Below, piece after piece: positions 33,875-41,990 of a DNA stretch of 42,297 bases. Position 1 is the first letter of the stretch. Each line of letters starts with the position of its first letter. A program made the position numbers and the translations under genes. The DNA comes from an uncultured Clostridia bacterium (GTDB taxonomy: Bacteria > Bacillota > Clostridia > TANB77 > CAG-508): positions 1 through 42,297 of the forward strand of contig CANQPE010000009.1 in assembly GCA_947625645.1 (NCBI GenBank), written 5' to 3'. The notes under the pieces were generated by a model, which saw only the letters and a list, made by a program, of their open reading frames with translations, was not told the origin of the DNA and did not search any database.

Positions 33875-35284
33875 ATGTTTGATAAAGTAAAAGAAGAATG
33901 TGGAATATTTGGAATATATACAAAAGAGGAAAAAGAAGATTTAGTAGGAACTGTATGTGTAGGATTAACTGCCTTACAACATAGAGGAGAAGAAAGTTGT
34001 GGGGTAGCAGTCAATGAAGATAGAATGATTTATTACCATAAAGATGTAGGTCTTGTGACAGAAGTATTTACAAAGCATGTGCAGGAAAGTTTACCACAAG
34101 GAAAAATGGCAATAGGCCATGTGCGCTATTCAACGACAGGGATTAGTCGAAAAGAAAATGCGCAACCAATGGTTGTGAAACATAAAAAAGGAAATTTGGC
34201 GATTGTTCATAATGGAAATTTGACTAATGCACTAGAATTGAAAAGAGAGTTAGAAGATCAAGGGGCCATATTTACAACCACAAGTGACACAGAAGTCATT
34301 TGCCATGTGATTGTACGTGAAAGATTAAAAACAGGTTCCATTGAAGAGGCAGTTAAAAATACGATGAAAATTATTAAAGGTGCATATTCTCTTTTGATTA
34401 TGTCTCCTCAAAAATTGATTGCAGTGCGTGATCCACAAGGATTTAGACCATTATGTATGGGACATACAGAAAAAGACATTGTATTTGCTTCTGAAAGTTG
34501 TGCGTTAGATACAACAGGCGCTGTTTTTGACAGAGATATTGAACCAGGAGAGATGGTAGTTGTTACCAATGATGAAATTACAAGCCAAAAGGTGTTGCCA
34601 GAAGAGAAAAAAGGGTTGTGTGTGTTTGAATATATCTATTTTGCAAGACCAGATTCTACCATTGATGGATTAAATGTTCACATTTTCCGTGAAAATGCTG
34701 GAAGGTGTTTGGCAAAACAAGCACCAGTAGATGCAGATATTGTAGCTGGCGTGCCAGATTCTGGAATTGATGCAGCTCTAGGATATTCAAAACAATCCAA
34801 AATTCCGTATGATATTGTATTTATTAAGAGCAAATATATTGGTAGAACGTTTATCCAAAATACACAAACAAAGAGAAAGAAATTAGTGGCGTTAAAGTTG
34901 AATCCTTTAAAACAAACTGTAAAAGATAAAAAAATTGTATTAGTAGATGATTCTATTGTTAGAGGAACGACGATTACAAAGATTATTAAAAGTTTAAAAG
35001 AGGCAGGAGCAAAAGAAGTACATATTCGAATTGCTTCACCGGCTTTTGTGGATGTATGTTATTTTGGAACAGACGTTGACAAAAAGGAAAATTTAATTGC
35101 GCACAACAAAACGGTAGAACAAATTCGCCAAGAAATTGGAGCAGATACGTTGGAATTTTTAAGCATTGATAGCTTAAAAGAAATTACAAAAGGCTGCAAG
35201 GTAGCAGATTTCTGCGACGGATGCTTTACGAGTAAATACCCAATTGAAGTGCCAGAGACCATTGACAAAAACCGATTTGAATAG
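33875..35284 (+). CDS. purF: Amidophosphoribosyltransferase
   Basis: PurF makes phosphoribosylamine from PRPP and glutamine, the committed step. The 469-residue protein has an eight-residue propeptide before the catalytic Cys9 (KEECGIFGIY), LQHRGEESCG, and the PRPP-binding loop VLVDDSIVRGTT at about 355-366. The cysteine pattern of the B. subtilis-type [4Fe-4S] enzyme is present, with CVFEY, DVCYFGTD and FCDGCFTSKYP. This places it with the oxygen-sensitive Fe-S class. The ribosome site is GGGAAGAGG. No clear promoter was read upstream; the region is filled by REP-like copy 2. Confidence 0.96.
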   Translation: MFDKVKEECGIFGIYTKEEKEDLVGTVCVGLTALQHRGEESCGVAVNEDRMIYYHKDVGLVTEVFTKHVQESLPQGKMAIGHVRYSTTGISRKENAQPMVVKHKKGNLAIVHNGNLTNALELKRELEDQGAIFTTTSDTEVICHVIVRERLKTGSIEEAVKNTMKIIKGAYSLLIMSPQKLIAVRDPQGFRPLCMGHTEKDIVFASESCALDTTGAVFDRDIEPGEMVVVTNDEITSQKVLPEEKKGLCVFEYIYFARPDSTIDGLNVHIFRENAGRCLAKQAPVDADIVAGVPDSGIDAALGYSKQSKIPYDIVFIKSKYIGRTFIQNTQTKRKKLVALKLNPLKQTVKDKKIVLVDDSIVRGTTITKIIKSLKEAGAKEVHIRIASPAFVDVCYFGTDVDKKENLIAHNKTVEQIRQEIGADTLEFLSIDSLKEITKGCKVADFCDGCFTSKYPIEVPETIDKNRFE

Positions 35285-35292
35285 GAGGGAAT

Positions 35293-36768
35293 ATGAGAAA
35301 AATCATTTTTGCATGTGGTACTTTGTTTTTGGCAGTGGTTGTTTTGTTAAATATAGTTTTTACTGCAAACCTCAATCGAGCTGAGCAAATTACAATTTTG
35401 CAAAATCATATAGGATATGTTTTAGGAATTATACTATTGGGGATTGGAATTTATGGCGTGACACAGTTTTTAGATGAGCATACATCTGATAGGTCAAAAA
35501 AGTATTGGCTGAGAGGTGCACTGGTTTGCTATTTTGTATTTTTAATGATGTGGGTATTGCTTGTAAATCCATATATTGTAGGAGATTCCATACATGTTGC
35601 TAATTTGGCACAAACGTTTTACCGCGGAAACCCGCAAGAATTTTTACCGAATCTAACATATGCGGGAATTTCTTTACGTGCATATATGCAGGCATATCCA
35701 CATCAGATAACATTGGCATTTGTCTATAGCCTTTTCTTTCGCTTGATTTATTTTGATGTTTTGGAGCTTTTAAGAATCTTGAACATAGCAGGGATTGTTC
35801 TGATGGTGATTGCGTTATATAAAATATGCCAGAGACTTTCGAAAACGTATCAAGTGAATCAAATGCGACTAGCCATACTAACGTTTACTTTTTTTACAAT
35901 TCCTATGATATCTACTTTTGTATATGGGGATATTCCAAGTCTTGGACTATGTTTGTTTTCTGTGTATTTTATTATGGAGTATATGGAGACAAAGCAAATT
36001 TTATATGGAATAGGGGCATCTGTTTTTGCGATGATAGCCTATATGATGAGAATGAATAGTTTGATTTTTATCATTGCTACGATTTTATATTTTGCATGTT
36101 ATATGGTTCAACAGGGGTTTCAAAAACAATGGCATCAAGTGAGAAATACATTGGGAATGTTGGTGGTATATGTAATAGTAGCAATGGTTCCAACTTCGGT
36201 GGTTCAAATGTATTATACACAAAAATATGGATTAGATAAGACAAAAATATATCCCTATACCAGTTATTTGCTAATGGCTATGGAACCATCTGGGAGAGGA
36301 AATGGATGGTATAATGAAGAAATTGCTGTAAAAGCGTTAAATGACCCAGAGACAACCAAAACAGAGTATGCACAAAAAATAAAAGAGCGATTGCATTATT
36401 TTTCTGAAAATTTGGGAGAGATGTTTCAATTTTATACAATGAAGTTAGCCTCTATGTGGACAGAAAATACGTATTCTGCTGTGAACCAAAATATAGTGAA
36501 GGAAAATGATCCCGTAGAAAAGTTAGTAGCACCATTGACGTTTTATCAAAAAGCGTTATTAATGGTAACTTGTGTATGTAGTTTAATCGTAGTAATACAA
36601 AATAGAAAGAATCTGTCTTTAGAATTGATATTTTTACTGAGTATTTTTATAGGTGGTTTTGTTTTCCATATTTTGTGGGAGGCAAAATCAAGATATATTC
36701 TTCCATACATTGTTGTGTTAATGCCGATAGCATCGGTTGCCATAAAAAGAACGAAAAAAACCCCTTAG
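35293..36768 (+). CDS. GT-C-like membrane glycosyltransferase
   Basis: The 491-residue protein has about ten to eleven membrane helices. In the first outside loop it has GDSIHVANLAQTF (an acidic residue in the position used by PMT/ArnT enzymes). Near the C-terminus it has HILWEAKSRYILPYIVVLMP, like the E-x-RY-x-x-P signature of GT-C enzymes such as PMT family GT39. It would glycosylate an outer-leaflet or extracellular target with a lipid-linked sugar. The family call is by motif only. It is set 8 bases after purF with AGGAGG, so it is likely in the purF transcript. Its TAG stop lies in the next terminator stem. Confidence 0.6.
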   Translation: MRKIIFACGTLFLAVVVLLNIVFTANLNRAEQITILQNHIGYVLGIILLGIGIYGVTQFLDEHTSDRSKKYWLRGALVCYFVFLMMWVLLVNPYIVGDSIHVANLAQTFYRGNPQEFLPNLTYAGISLRAYMQAYPHQITLAFVYSLFFRLIYFDVLELLRILNIAGIVLMVIALYKICQRLSKTYQVNQMRLAILTFTFFTIPMISTFVYGDIPSLGLCLFSVYFIMEYMETKQILYGIGASVFAMIAYMMRMNSLIFIIATILYFACYMVQQGFQKQWHQVRNTLGMLVVYVIVAMVPTSVVQMYYTQKYGLDKTKIYPYTSYLLMAMEPSGRGNGWYNEEIAVKALNDPETTKTEYAQKIKERLHYFSENLGEMFQFYTMKLASMWTENTYSAVNQNIVKENDPVEKLVAPLTFYQKALLMVTCVCSLIVVIQNRKNLSLELIFLLSIFIGGFVFHILWEAKSRYILPYIVVLMPIASVAIKRTKKTP

Positions 36769-36787
36769 TTATACATCGACTAAGGGG
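36754..36787. terminator. Bidirectional terminator between the GT gene and the HTH gene
   Basis: CCCCTTAGT (36761-36769) and ACTAAGGGG (36779-36787) form a perfect 9-bp stem. Seven A precede it, giving a T-tract on the minus strand, so it chiefly serves the HTH genes. The GT gene's stop codon is inside the stem. Confidence 0.8.
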
Positions 36788-36793
36788 ATTATG

Positions 36794-37186
36794 TTACACA
36801 TTGAGACGAAGAAAATCAATGCACCGGATGAGTCCGAGTCCTAAAATGAGAAAGATGAGAATAGAACTGGCTTTGACTGTAAAACCAGTTAAATAACAAA
36901 ACCATTTGGCAAGTAGCAACAGAAACGAAGAATGATAGCTTTGGGAAAAACTGTAATCTCTGGCAGAAATCAATTTTTCACTAGAGATGAAGTAAAGTTC
37001 AGATAGTTTGTAAATCATATCCAAGTCAGGAATTTCTAAGCCATATTCCCATTTTTTAACCTGCTTTTCTGTTACCATAACGCCTAATTTACTTAATTCT
37101 TCTACTACGTTTAAATAGGTCCAACCTTTTTGGATTCTGAAGTTTGTTAGTAACGTTTCTAAATTTTTTTCATGATTATTTTCCAT
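36794..37186 (-). CDS. Membrane-tethered HTH protein, copy A
   Basis: The 130-residue protein begins MENNHEKNLETLLTNFRIQK and has an XRE-like HTH region with YLNVVEELSKLGVMVTEKQ and VKKWEYGLEIPDLDMIYKL. It then has SARDYSFSQSYHSS, and a C-terminal membrane segment or pair (ILIFLILGLGLIRCI). The product should sit in the membrane with an N-terminal DNA-binding-like domain inside. It is a tandem paralogue of the gene at 37204 and lies 17 bases after it. The ribosome site is TAGGAG. The target is unknown; a role in purine control is only suggested by place. Confidence 0.75.
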   Translation of the reverse strand: MENNHEKNLETLLTNFRIQKGWTYLNVVEELSKLGVMVTEKQVKKWEYGLEIPDLDMIYKLSELYFISSEKLISARDYSFSQSYHSSFLLLLAKWFCYLTGFTVKASSILIFLILGLGLIRCIDFLRLNV

Positions 37187-37203
37187 ACATTTTCTCCTAT
37201 TTG

Positions 37204-37614
37204 TTAGACAATATTGAAATTGTGTGTTGAGCTTGGGAAGCAAAGTAGCATAAGGCACCGAATAGCAGCAAATCCGAGAGCAATAAAAAAGAAATAATAA
37301 CCAACCTTTAACGTAAAACCCGTAAAATAGCAAAACCATCGAATGGTTAACATATGAAGAGAATTGTAGCTTTTGGAAAAGCTATAGTCCCTTGCAGCAA
37401 TTAAATCATTGCTAGAAACAAAATACAATTCAGATAATTTATAAATCATATCTAAATCAGGGACTTCTAAACCATATTCCCATTTTTTAACTTGTTTTTC
37501 TGTTACCATAACGCCTAATTTACTTAATTCTTCTACTACGTTTAAATAGGTCCAATATTTTTGTATTCTTAAGTTTGTTAGTAAAGTTTCTAAGGTTGTT
37601 TTATGATTTTTCAT
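37204..37614 (-). CDS. Membrane-tethered HTH protein, copy B
   Basis: The 136-residue product is close to copy A in the first 80 or so residues (LRIQKYWTYLNVVEELSKLG and EVPDLDMIYKLSELYFVSS), then differs in the membrane part (GYYFFFIALGFAAIRCLMLL). It carries AAAGGAATGATAAAAATT before the ATG at 37614. A start 12 bases earlier abuts that ribosome site and is less likely. Copies share a 60-base identical stretch (37065-37124 and 37496-37555), pointing to recent duplication or gene conversion. It is downstream of purC in the same direction, beyond REP-like copy 3. Confidence 0.75.
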   Translation of the reverse strand: MKNHKTTLETLLTNLRIQKYWTYLNVVEELSKLGVMVTEKQVKKWEYGLEVPDLDMIYKLSELYFVSSNDLIAARDYSFSKSYNSLHMLTIRWFCYFTGFTLKVGYYFFFIALGFAAIRCLMLLCFPSSTHNFNIV

Positions 37615-37639
37615 AATTTTTATCATTCCTTTGTGGCGC

Positions 37640-37701
37640 AATTAGGGACGGTTCTTTTTTGTCCGTTAGGGACAAAAAAGAACCGTCCCTAATTGTCCCT
37701 A
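37640..37701. repeat. REP-like palindromic element, copy 3 (purC 3' end)
   Basis: Arms of 25 bp (37640-37664 and 37670-37694) are perfect inverse copies with core GGGACGGTTCTTTTTTGTCC and loop GTTAG. The outer part adds TAGGGACAATTA. It overlaps the last codons and stop of purC. Confidence 0.92.
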
Positions 37702-38537
37702 CCAGTTAATATTTTATATGCTTCTATGTATTTTTCAGAAGTGGTACGAATGACATCTTCTGGAATTGGAGTGCCAGATTCAGGGTCATACCCAGTAGAT
37801 TTTATCCAATCGCGAAGGTATTGCTTGTCAAAGCTTTTTTGGCTTGTTCCTACTTTGTAATCATTTGCTGGCCAAAATCTGCTAGAATCTGGTGTTAATA
37901 CTTCATCTGCTAAAACTAAATTACCAGCTTCATCTAGTCCAAATTCAAATTTGGTATCGGCAATAATTACTCCTTTTGTTAAGGCATATTCTGCACATTT
38001 TTGATAGATTTCAATGGCTGTACTGCGTAATGTTTCAGCTAGTTCTGTTCCGATTTTTTGGCAAACTTCTTCAAAAGAAATGTTTTCATCGTGACCTTCA
38101 CTGGCTTTTGTGGTAGGGGTAAATATAGGTTCAAGCAATTTTTGAGATTCTTGCAATCCTTCTGGAAGTTTAATACCACAAATGGTTCCATTTGCTTGGT
38201 AACTTTTCCAGCTAGAACCGGTAATATATCCTCTTACAATACATTCAATAGGAAGCATTTTTAATTTTTTGACTAACATGCTTCTACCTTCAAATTCAGG
38301 GGTTTGAAATTCTTTAGGAAAATCGTTGCTGTCAACAGAAATGACATGGTTTGGAATGATATCTTTTGTATAATCAAACCAAAATTTAGAGATTTGGTTT
38401 AAGATTTGTCCTTTGTGAGGAACCATACTAGGTAAAATATAGTCAAAGGCAGAAATTCTGTCTGATACGACTAATAAAAGTTTATCGTCATCTACTTCAT
38501 AAATTTCACGAACTTTTCCACTACTTATTTTTTTCAT
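37689..38537 (-). CDS. purC: SAICAR synthetase
   Basis: PurC joins aspartate to CAIR to give SAICAR. The 282-residue protein has KISSGKVREIYEVDDDKLLL at the start, SDRISAFDYILP, then ECIVRGYITGSSWKSY and the C-terminal VLADEVLTPDSSRFW. It is the approximately 280-residue type with all core motifs. Its ATG is separated from the purE stop by one base and its ribosome site lies in the purE end, so the two are translationally coupled. The last residues ILTGRDN and TAG stop are encoded by the outer segment of REP-like copy 3, so the natural C-terminus may once have been different. Confidence 0.95.
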   Translation of the reverse strand: MKKISSGKVREIYEVDDDKLLLVVSDRISAFDYILPSMVPHKGQILNQISKFWFDYTKDIIPNHVISVDSNDFPKEFQTPEFEGRSMLVKKLKMLPIECIVRGYITGSSWKSYQANGTICGIKLPEGLQESQKLLEPIFTPTTKASEGHDENISFEEVCQKIGTELAETLRSTAIEIYQKCAEYALTKGVIIADTKFEFGLDEAGNLVLADEVLTPDSSRFWPANDYKVGTSQKSFDKQYLRDWIKSTGYDPESGTPIPEDVIRTTSEKYIEAYKILTGRDN

Positions 38538-38538
38538 T

Positions 38539-39069
38539 TTATTTTCCTTCCTTTCCATTTAGGTATGCTTCATACCCTAATTCTTGTAATGTTTTGTCTT
38601 TTTTAGATACGGCTTCTTTTAAAGAGTTTTTGTAATCACGTAATTTTGTTTTGATGGTTTCATTTCCAACTGCTAAAATAGATGTGGCTAAAATGCCTGC
38701 ATTTTTTGCTCCATTGATGGCAACAGTAGCAACGGGAATGCCAGAAGGCATTTGAACAATAGAGTATAGAGAATCTACACCGCCTAACGTTTTGGTATGG
38801 ATTGGGATTCCAATGACGGGAACCGTTGGAACCATGGCAGCAAATACACCTGGTAAATGTGCAGCACCTCCAGCACCAGCAATAATGACTTTTACGCCAT
38901 TTTCATCTAAATAGTTTGCGTATTCCATCGCTTTTTCTGGGGTACGATGAACAGAAAGTATTTTCATTTCATAGGTTATCCCCATGTCTTCTAAAAATTT
39001 GGCAGCATCTTTCATAATTGGTAAATCAGAATCGCTACCCATGATGATGGCAACATCAAATTGACTCAT
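38539..39069 (-). CDS. purE: N5-carboxyaminoimidazole ribonucleotide mutase, class I
   Basis: PurE class I rearranges N5-CAIR to CAIR. The 176-residue protein has VAIIMGSDSDLPIMKDAAK and SVHRTPEKAMEYAN, then GAGGAAHLPGVFAAM and SIVQMPSGIPVATVAI. The HRTP form and QMPxGxPVAT match class I, which needs PurK to make N5-CAIR; no purK was found in the window. The end (KDKTLQELGYEAYLNGKEGK) is slightly longer than usual. It lies 15 bases after the kinase gene at 39085. Confidence 0.95.
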   Translation of the reverse strand: MSQFDVAIIMGSDSDLPIMKDAAKFLEDMGITYEMKILSVHRTPEKAMEYANYLDENGVKVIIAGAGGAAHLPGVFAAMVPTVPVIGIPIHTKTLGGVDSLYSIVQMPSGIPVATVAINGAKNAGILATSILAVGNETIKTKLRDYKNSLKEAVSKKDKTLQELGYEAYLNGKEGK

Positions 39070-39084
39070 AAAATCAACTCCTTA

Positions 39085-39993
39085 TTATTTTTTTATACGA
39101 CTTCCAACTTGCAATAAAACATCTCTTGAGGCTTTGTTGGCAAGTTCAAAAGTTTGTGTAACAAATGCTGTATCAACAACTTTTGTATAGGCATATTCTC
39201 GTAAAGTTTTAGAAAAGAAAGCATCTCCCGCACCAGAAGAATCGACAATGGGAGAGATAACGGGGGGAGACAAAGCAACTGTTTTTGTTTCTCCATTTTC
39301 ACGAAATACGTACGTGGCACCTTTTTTTCCTTTTGTTAAAATCAATAAATCAAAGGAAAAAAGGTTAAAAAAGCTTAATAAATCATTTACCTCAAATCGC
39401 TCAAATAATAAATCTGTAACGCTTTCATTTAGTTGGATGAAATTTGCCATTTCAAAAAATGAGGAAAGATATTGTTTGGTAAAATGTTCAAAAAATCTAA
39501 TGTGTCCAACGTCAAGGCAAATTTTGTGCTTGCATGTTAAATTTTTTAAAAAAGCTAAATTAACAGGCAAAAATTTATCTAAAATAACATATATCTCCTT
39601 TGATTCTAATTTTTCAGGAAGACGAGAAGGAAGATTTTTTGAAAATGACATAGTATATTCCAATGTAATGGGAGAATACCAAGAATGAATGACATCATTA
39701 TCTTTTAAAGTTTTGTTAGGAATAATAATATTCATAACATTGGTATGCTTGTTTTCCGTTATGACATAATCAACATTTACACCACTATTGCGAAGGGATT
39801 GTAAAGCAATATTAGCTTCAGCATCATTGCCAACAGAACCAATGGCATAGCAAGTTTCGCCCATCATAGATAAGTTGTATAAGTCATTCCAATTACAGCC
39901 ACCACCATCTTGTTTGATAAGGTGTAAGTCAGCATCATAAATTTTGTCTACAATTAAATCACCATGTGAAATAAAAACCTTAGAATTTATCAT
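39085..39993 (-). CDS. PfkB-family sugar/nucleoside kinase
   Basis: The 302-residue protein has the ribokinase/PfkB motifs: GGGCNWNDLYNLSMMG near the N-terminus, with YAIGSVGNDAEANIALQSL, and the C-terminal anion-hole motif VDSSGAGDAFFSKTL with catalytic Asp. Substrates of this family include ribose, fructose-phosphates, adenosine and other nucleosides. The exact substrate cannot be read here. It is the first gene of a - strand unit with purE and purC. This suggests a link to nucleoside salvage or ribose-phosphate supply, by context only. The ribosome site is AAGGAATTTG. Confidence 0.85.
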   Translation of the reverse strand: MINSKVFISHGDLIVDKIYDADLHLIKQDGGGCNWNDLYNLSMMGETCYAIGSVGNDAEANIALQSLRNSGVNVDYVITENKHTNVMNIIIPNKTLKDNDVIHSWYSPITLEYTMSFSKNLPSRLPEKLESKEIYVILDKFLPVNLAFLKNLTCKHKICLDVGHIRFFEHFTKQYLSSFFEMANFIQLNESVTDLLFERFEVNDLLSFFNLFSFDLLILTKGKKGATYVFRENGETKTVALSPPVISPIVDSSGAGDAFFSKTLREYAYTKVVDTAFVTQTFELANKASRDVLLQVGSRIKK

Positions 39994-40026
39994 TGTTTTT
40001 CAAATTCCTTCCTAGGCACAAATCTA

Positions 40027-40060
40027 GTTGAAAAAAATTCAACCAAACATTCTTCTCCTT
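40027..40060 (-). promoter_or_regulatory. Leader of the kinase-purE-purC operon with a three-codon uORF and hairpin
   Basis: On the minus strand an AAGGAG site (40055-40060) precedes ATG TTT GGT TGA (40039-40050), a start followed by three codons and a stop. It is followed by GTTGAA-AAAAA-TTCAAC (40027-40043), a 6-bp hairpin that overlaps the stop. A leader-peptide-like control is conceivable but speculative. Confidence 0.3.
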
Positions 40061-40071
40061 AATTCGACTTA

Positions 40072-40100
40072 ATTATATTACAAAAAATGCATTTATGCAA
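40072..40100 (-). promoter_or_regulatory. Promoter of the kinase-purE-purC operon
   Basis: On the minus strand, TTGCAT (40095-40100), a 17-base spacer and TATAAT (40072-40077). The leader is about 70 bases. Confidence 0.75.
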
Positions 40101-40117
40101 TAAAATTTTGAAAAACA

Positions 40118-40146
40118 TTTACAAAATTATGTTTACATGATATAAT
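40118..40146 (+). promoter_or_regulatory. Promoter of the HD-domain gene
   Basis: TTTACA at 40118-40123, a 17-base spacer and TATAAT at 40141-40146 with extended TG. It is divergent from the kinase promoter with 17 bases between the two -35 boxes. Confidence 0.85.
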
Positions 40147-40181
40147 TTTTAAGTAAAATGTTTGACGAGGAGGAAATAAAA

Positions 40182-41909
40182 TTGAACGAATATAGAGAAG
40201 CAGGGAAGGTCATAAAGGAAAAAAGAGTAGAGCAATATATAGATGAAATTGAAGAAGTATTAAAAAAATATAAGCAGTTAGAAGAACTTTCAGAATTTTC
40301 ACCAGAAATCCAAAAAACAATGGCTAAATATGATATCAAGAGTGACAAAAAAACGATGATGATAAAAGGGTTAAGAAAAACAGATGAGCATACAACGCAA
40401 AGAGAAATCCATCAAAAAAATGCAACGGCAATTGCCATAAAAATAGCCAATGGAGTGAATCGAAAACAAAAAGATATCAAAAAGCCAGGGTTTAATATAA
40501 AAGTAGTGGCAATGATTATGAGACGTCATGATATTGGACATACTTTTTTAGGACATACTGGAGAATGGTGGCTTTCTAATATAGGGGAGGATTATGGAAT
40601 CGGATATTATGTGCATAATGCATTAGGACCAAGAGAATTAAATTATCGATATAAGATAAAAGATAAAGTGTTACAAAACATTAAACAAAAGCATCCTAAC
40701 ATATCTGATAAAAAATTAGAAAGAGTCAAAAATAGCTTATGGATGATTACAGAAGGAATCAATAGTCATAATGGAGAGACGCCAGAAACGCAATATTCAC
40801 CTCAATCATCAAAAACAGAAAAAGATTTTGAAGAAGAAAATTTAAAATGCCATACACAAAAAGGATTTGATAGAAAGGTAGTTCCCGCCACTCCAGAAGC
40901 ATGTTTAGCGAGACTATGTGATAAAATATCATATGCACCATATGATATGGTAGATGGATTAAGAGAAGGATTTATAACAAAATTAGACGAAGAATATATT
41001 GGATTATTAATGCAAATAGGAATCACACGTGAAGAAATTGAAAAAGCAAATCACACAGGGAATTATGATGCGATTGCTGAAAAAATTCAACAAATATGGA
41101 TTCAGGATACTGTTGAAAATAGCACAGTACAATGTATCAAGATGTCAAAAAAACAAGGAGACTTGCAAAGACAACTAATTAAATTGAATAATACAAAAAT
41201 TGTTGATTATGTTGTATTGCAAGAAGATAATGAAATATATCCTAAAAGTTTGAGGAGATTAATACATGCTTTTGGTAATATTGTCTTGAAGGAAGATTTA
41301 ATCAAACAATTGCCAGAATTATGGAAAAGTCCAGAGAAGAAGCAGGAACTATTAGAAAAGTATGCACAAACTCCATTTGGTAAATTTGTGGAATACACGT
41401 GTGGTAGCAATGCAGAGGATTTTGCCTATACTCAAAAAATTGTAGAAGAAGCAACCAAACAGGGAATTTTAGATGAGCAAGAAAAAGCAAGACAAATTGT
41501 ATTAACTGGCGAGCCATTTTGTGTCAATCCAGAATTTAAGAATAGAGATGCGAGAATCAAAGAATATATCAAATATTATCAAACACAAGACCTAGAAAAT
41601 GTTTCAGAAGAACAAAAACAGCAGGATATGTTGCAAGTTTTTGAAAATATTCAAAACCCAAGAAAGAGAAGCTATTTATATTTGAGTATGCGAAAAAGAA
41701 TGGCGTTAGAAATGGGAAGAAAGTATTTGGCAACATTAGATGATTTTGAGTTTTTACAATTGCTTGTAGAGACACAGTTAATCAATCAGGAACAATATCA
41801 GAGTTTGACTAGAAAATATAAAGATTTTGACTTTAGGAAGGAACAATGCATACAAGCAAATTGGATTGCAATATCAAAATTAAAAGAAGAGGCTACAGAG
41901 AGAAATTAA
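40182..41909 (+). CDS. dGTPase-like HD-domain phosphohydrolase
   Basis: The 575-residue protein has HD-type metal ligands: DEHTTQREIHQK, RRHDIGHTFLGHTGEWWL with His116-Asp117, and LARLCDKISYAPYDMVDGLREG with the last Asp of the site. These match deoxyguanosinetriphosphate triphosphohydrolases and related dNTPases, which cut dNTPs to nucleoside and triphosphate. The protein is longer than the usual 330-500 residues. TTG at 40182 is the likely start: the GAGGAGG site lies at 40167-40173, and the ATG at 40158 is only 12 bases from the -10, too close to the transcription start to be used. It ends at a terminator. Confidence 0.8.
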   Translation: MNEYREAGKVIKEKRVEQYIDEIEEVLKKYKQLEELSEFSPEIQKTMAKYDIKSDKKTMMIKGLRKTDEHTTQREIHQKNATAIAIKIANGVNRKQKDIKKPGFNIKVVAMIMRRHDIGHTFLGHTGEWWLSNIGEDYGIGYYVHNALGPRELNYRYKIKDKVLQNIKQKHPNISDKKLERVKNSLWMITEGINSHNGETPETQYSPQSSKTEKDFEEENLKCHTQKGFDRKVVPATPEACLARLCDKISYAPYDMVDGLREGFITKLDEEYIGLLMQIGITREEIEKANHTGNYDAIAEKIQQIWIQDTVENSTVQCIKMSKKQGDLQRQLIKLNNTKIVDYVVLQEDNEIYPKSLRRLIHAFGNIVLKEDLIKQLPELWKSPEKKQELLEKYAQTPFGKFVEYTCGSNAEDFAYTQKIVEEATKQGILDEQEKARQIVLTGEPFCVNPEFKNRDARIKEYIKYYQTQDLENVSEEQKQQDMLQVFENIQNPRKRSYLYLSMRKRMALEMGRKYLATLDDFEFLQLLVETQLINQEQYQSLTRKYKDFDFRKEQCIQANWIAISKLKEEATERN

Positions 41910-41914
41910 AACGC

Positions 41915-41946
41915 AAAAAACGCTAGCAAATGAGCTAGTGTTTTTT
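41915..41946 (+). terminator. Terminator of the HD-domain gene
   Basis: AAAAAACGCTAGC and GCTAGTGTTTTTT can pair (41915-41927 and 41934-41946), with loop AAATGA and a six-T run, within six bases of the stop codon. Confidence 0.85.
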
Positions 41947-41990
41947 GTTGCAGTTTGGCAGATGAGCCAGTTTGCATGTAGCGACGCAAA

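Noticed and set aside
38539..39069. Class II PurE (direct AIR carboxylase), which would explain the lack of purK
   Set aside because: The SVHRTP and QMPSGIPVAT motifs match class I, so purK is more likely to lie outside the window.
40158..40181. ATG at 40158 as start of the HD-domain protein
   Set aside because: It is 12 bases after the -10 element and upstream of the ribosome site at 40167-40173. The TTG at 40182 has correct spacing.
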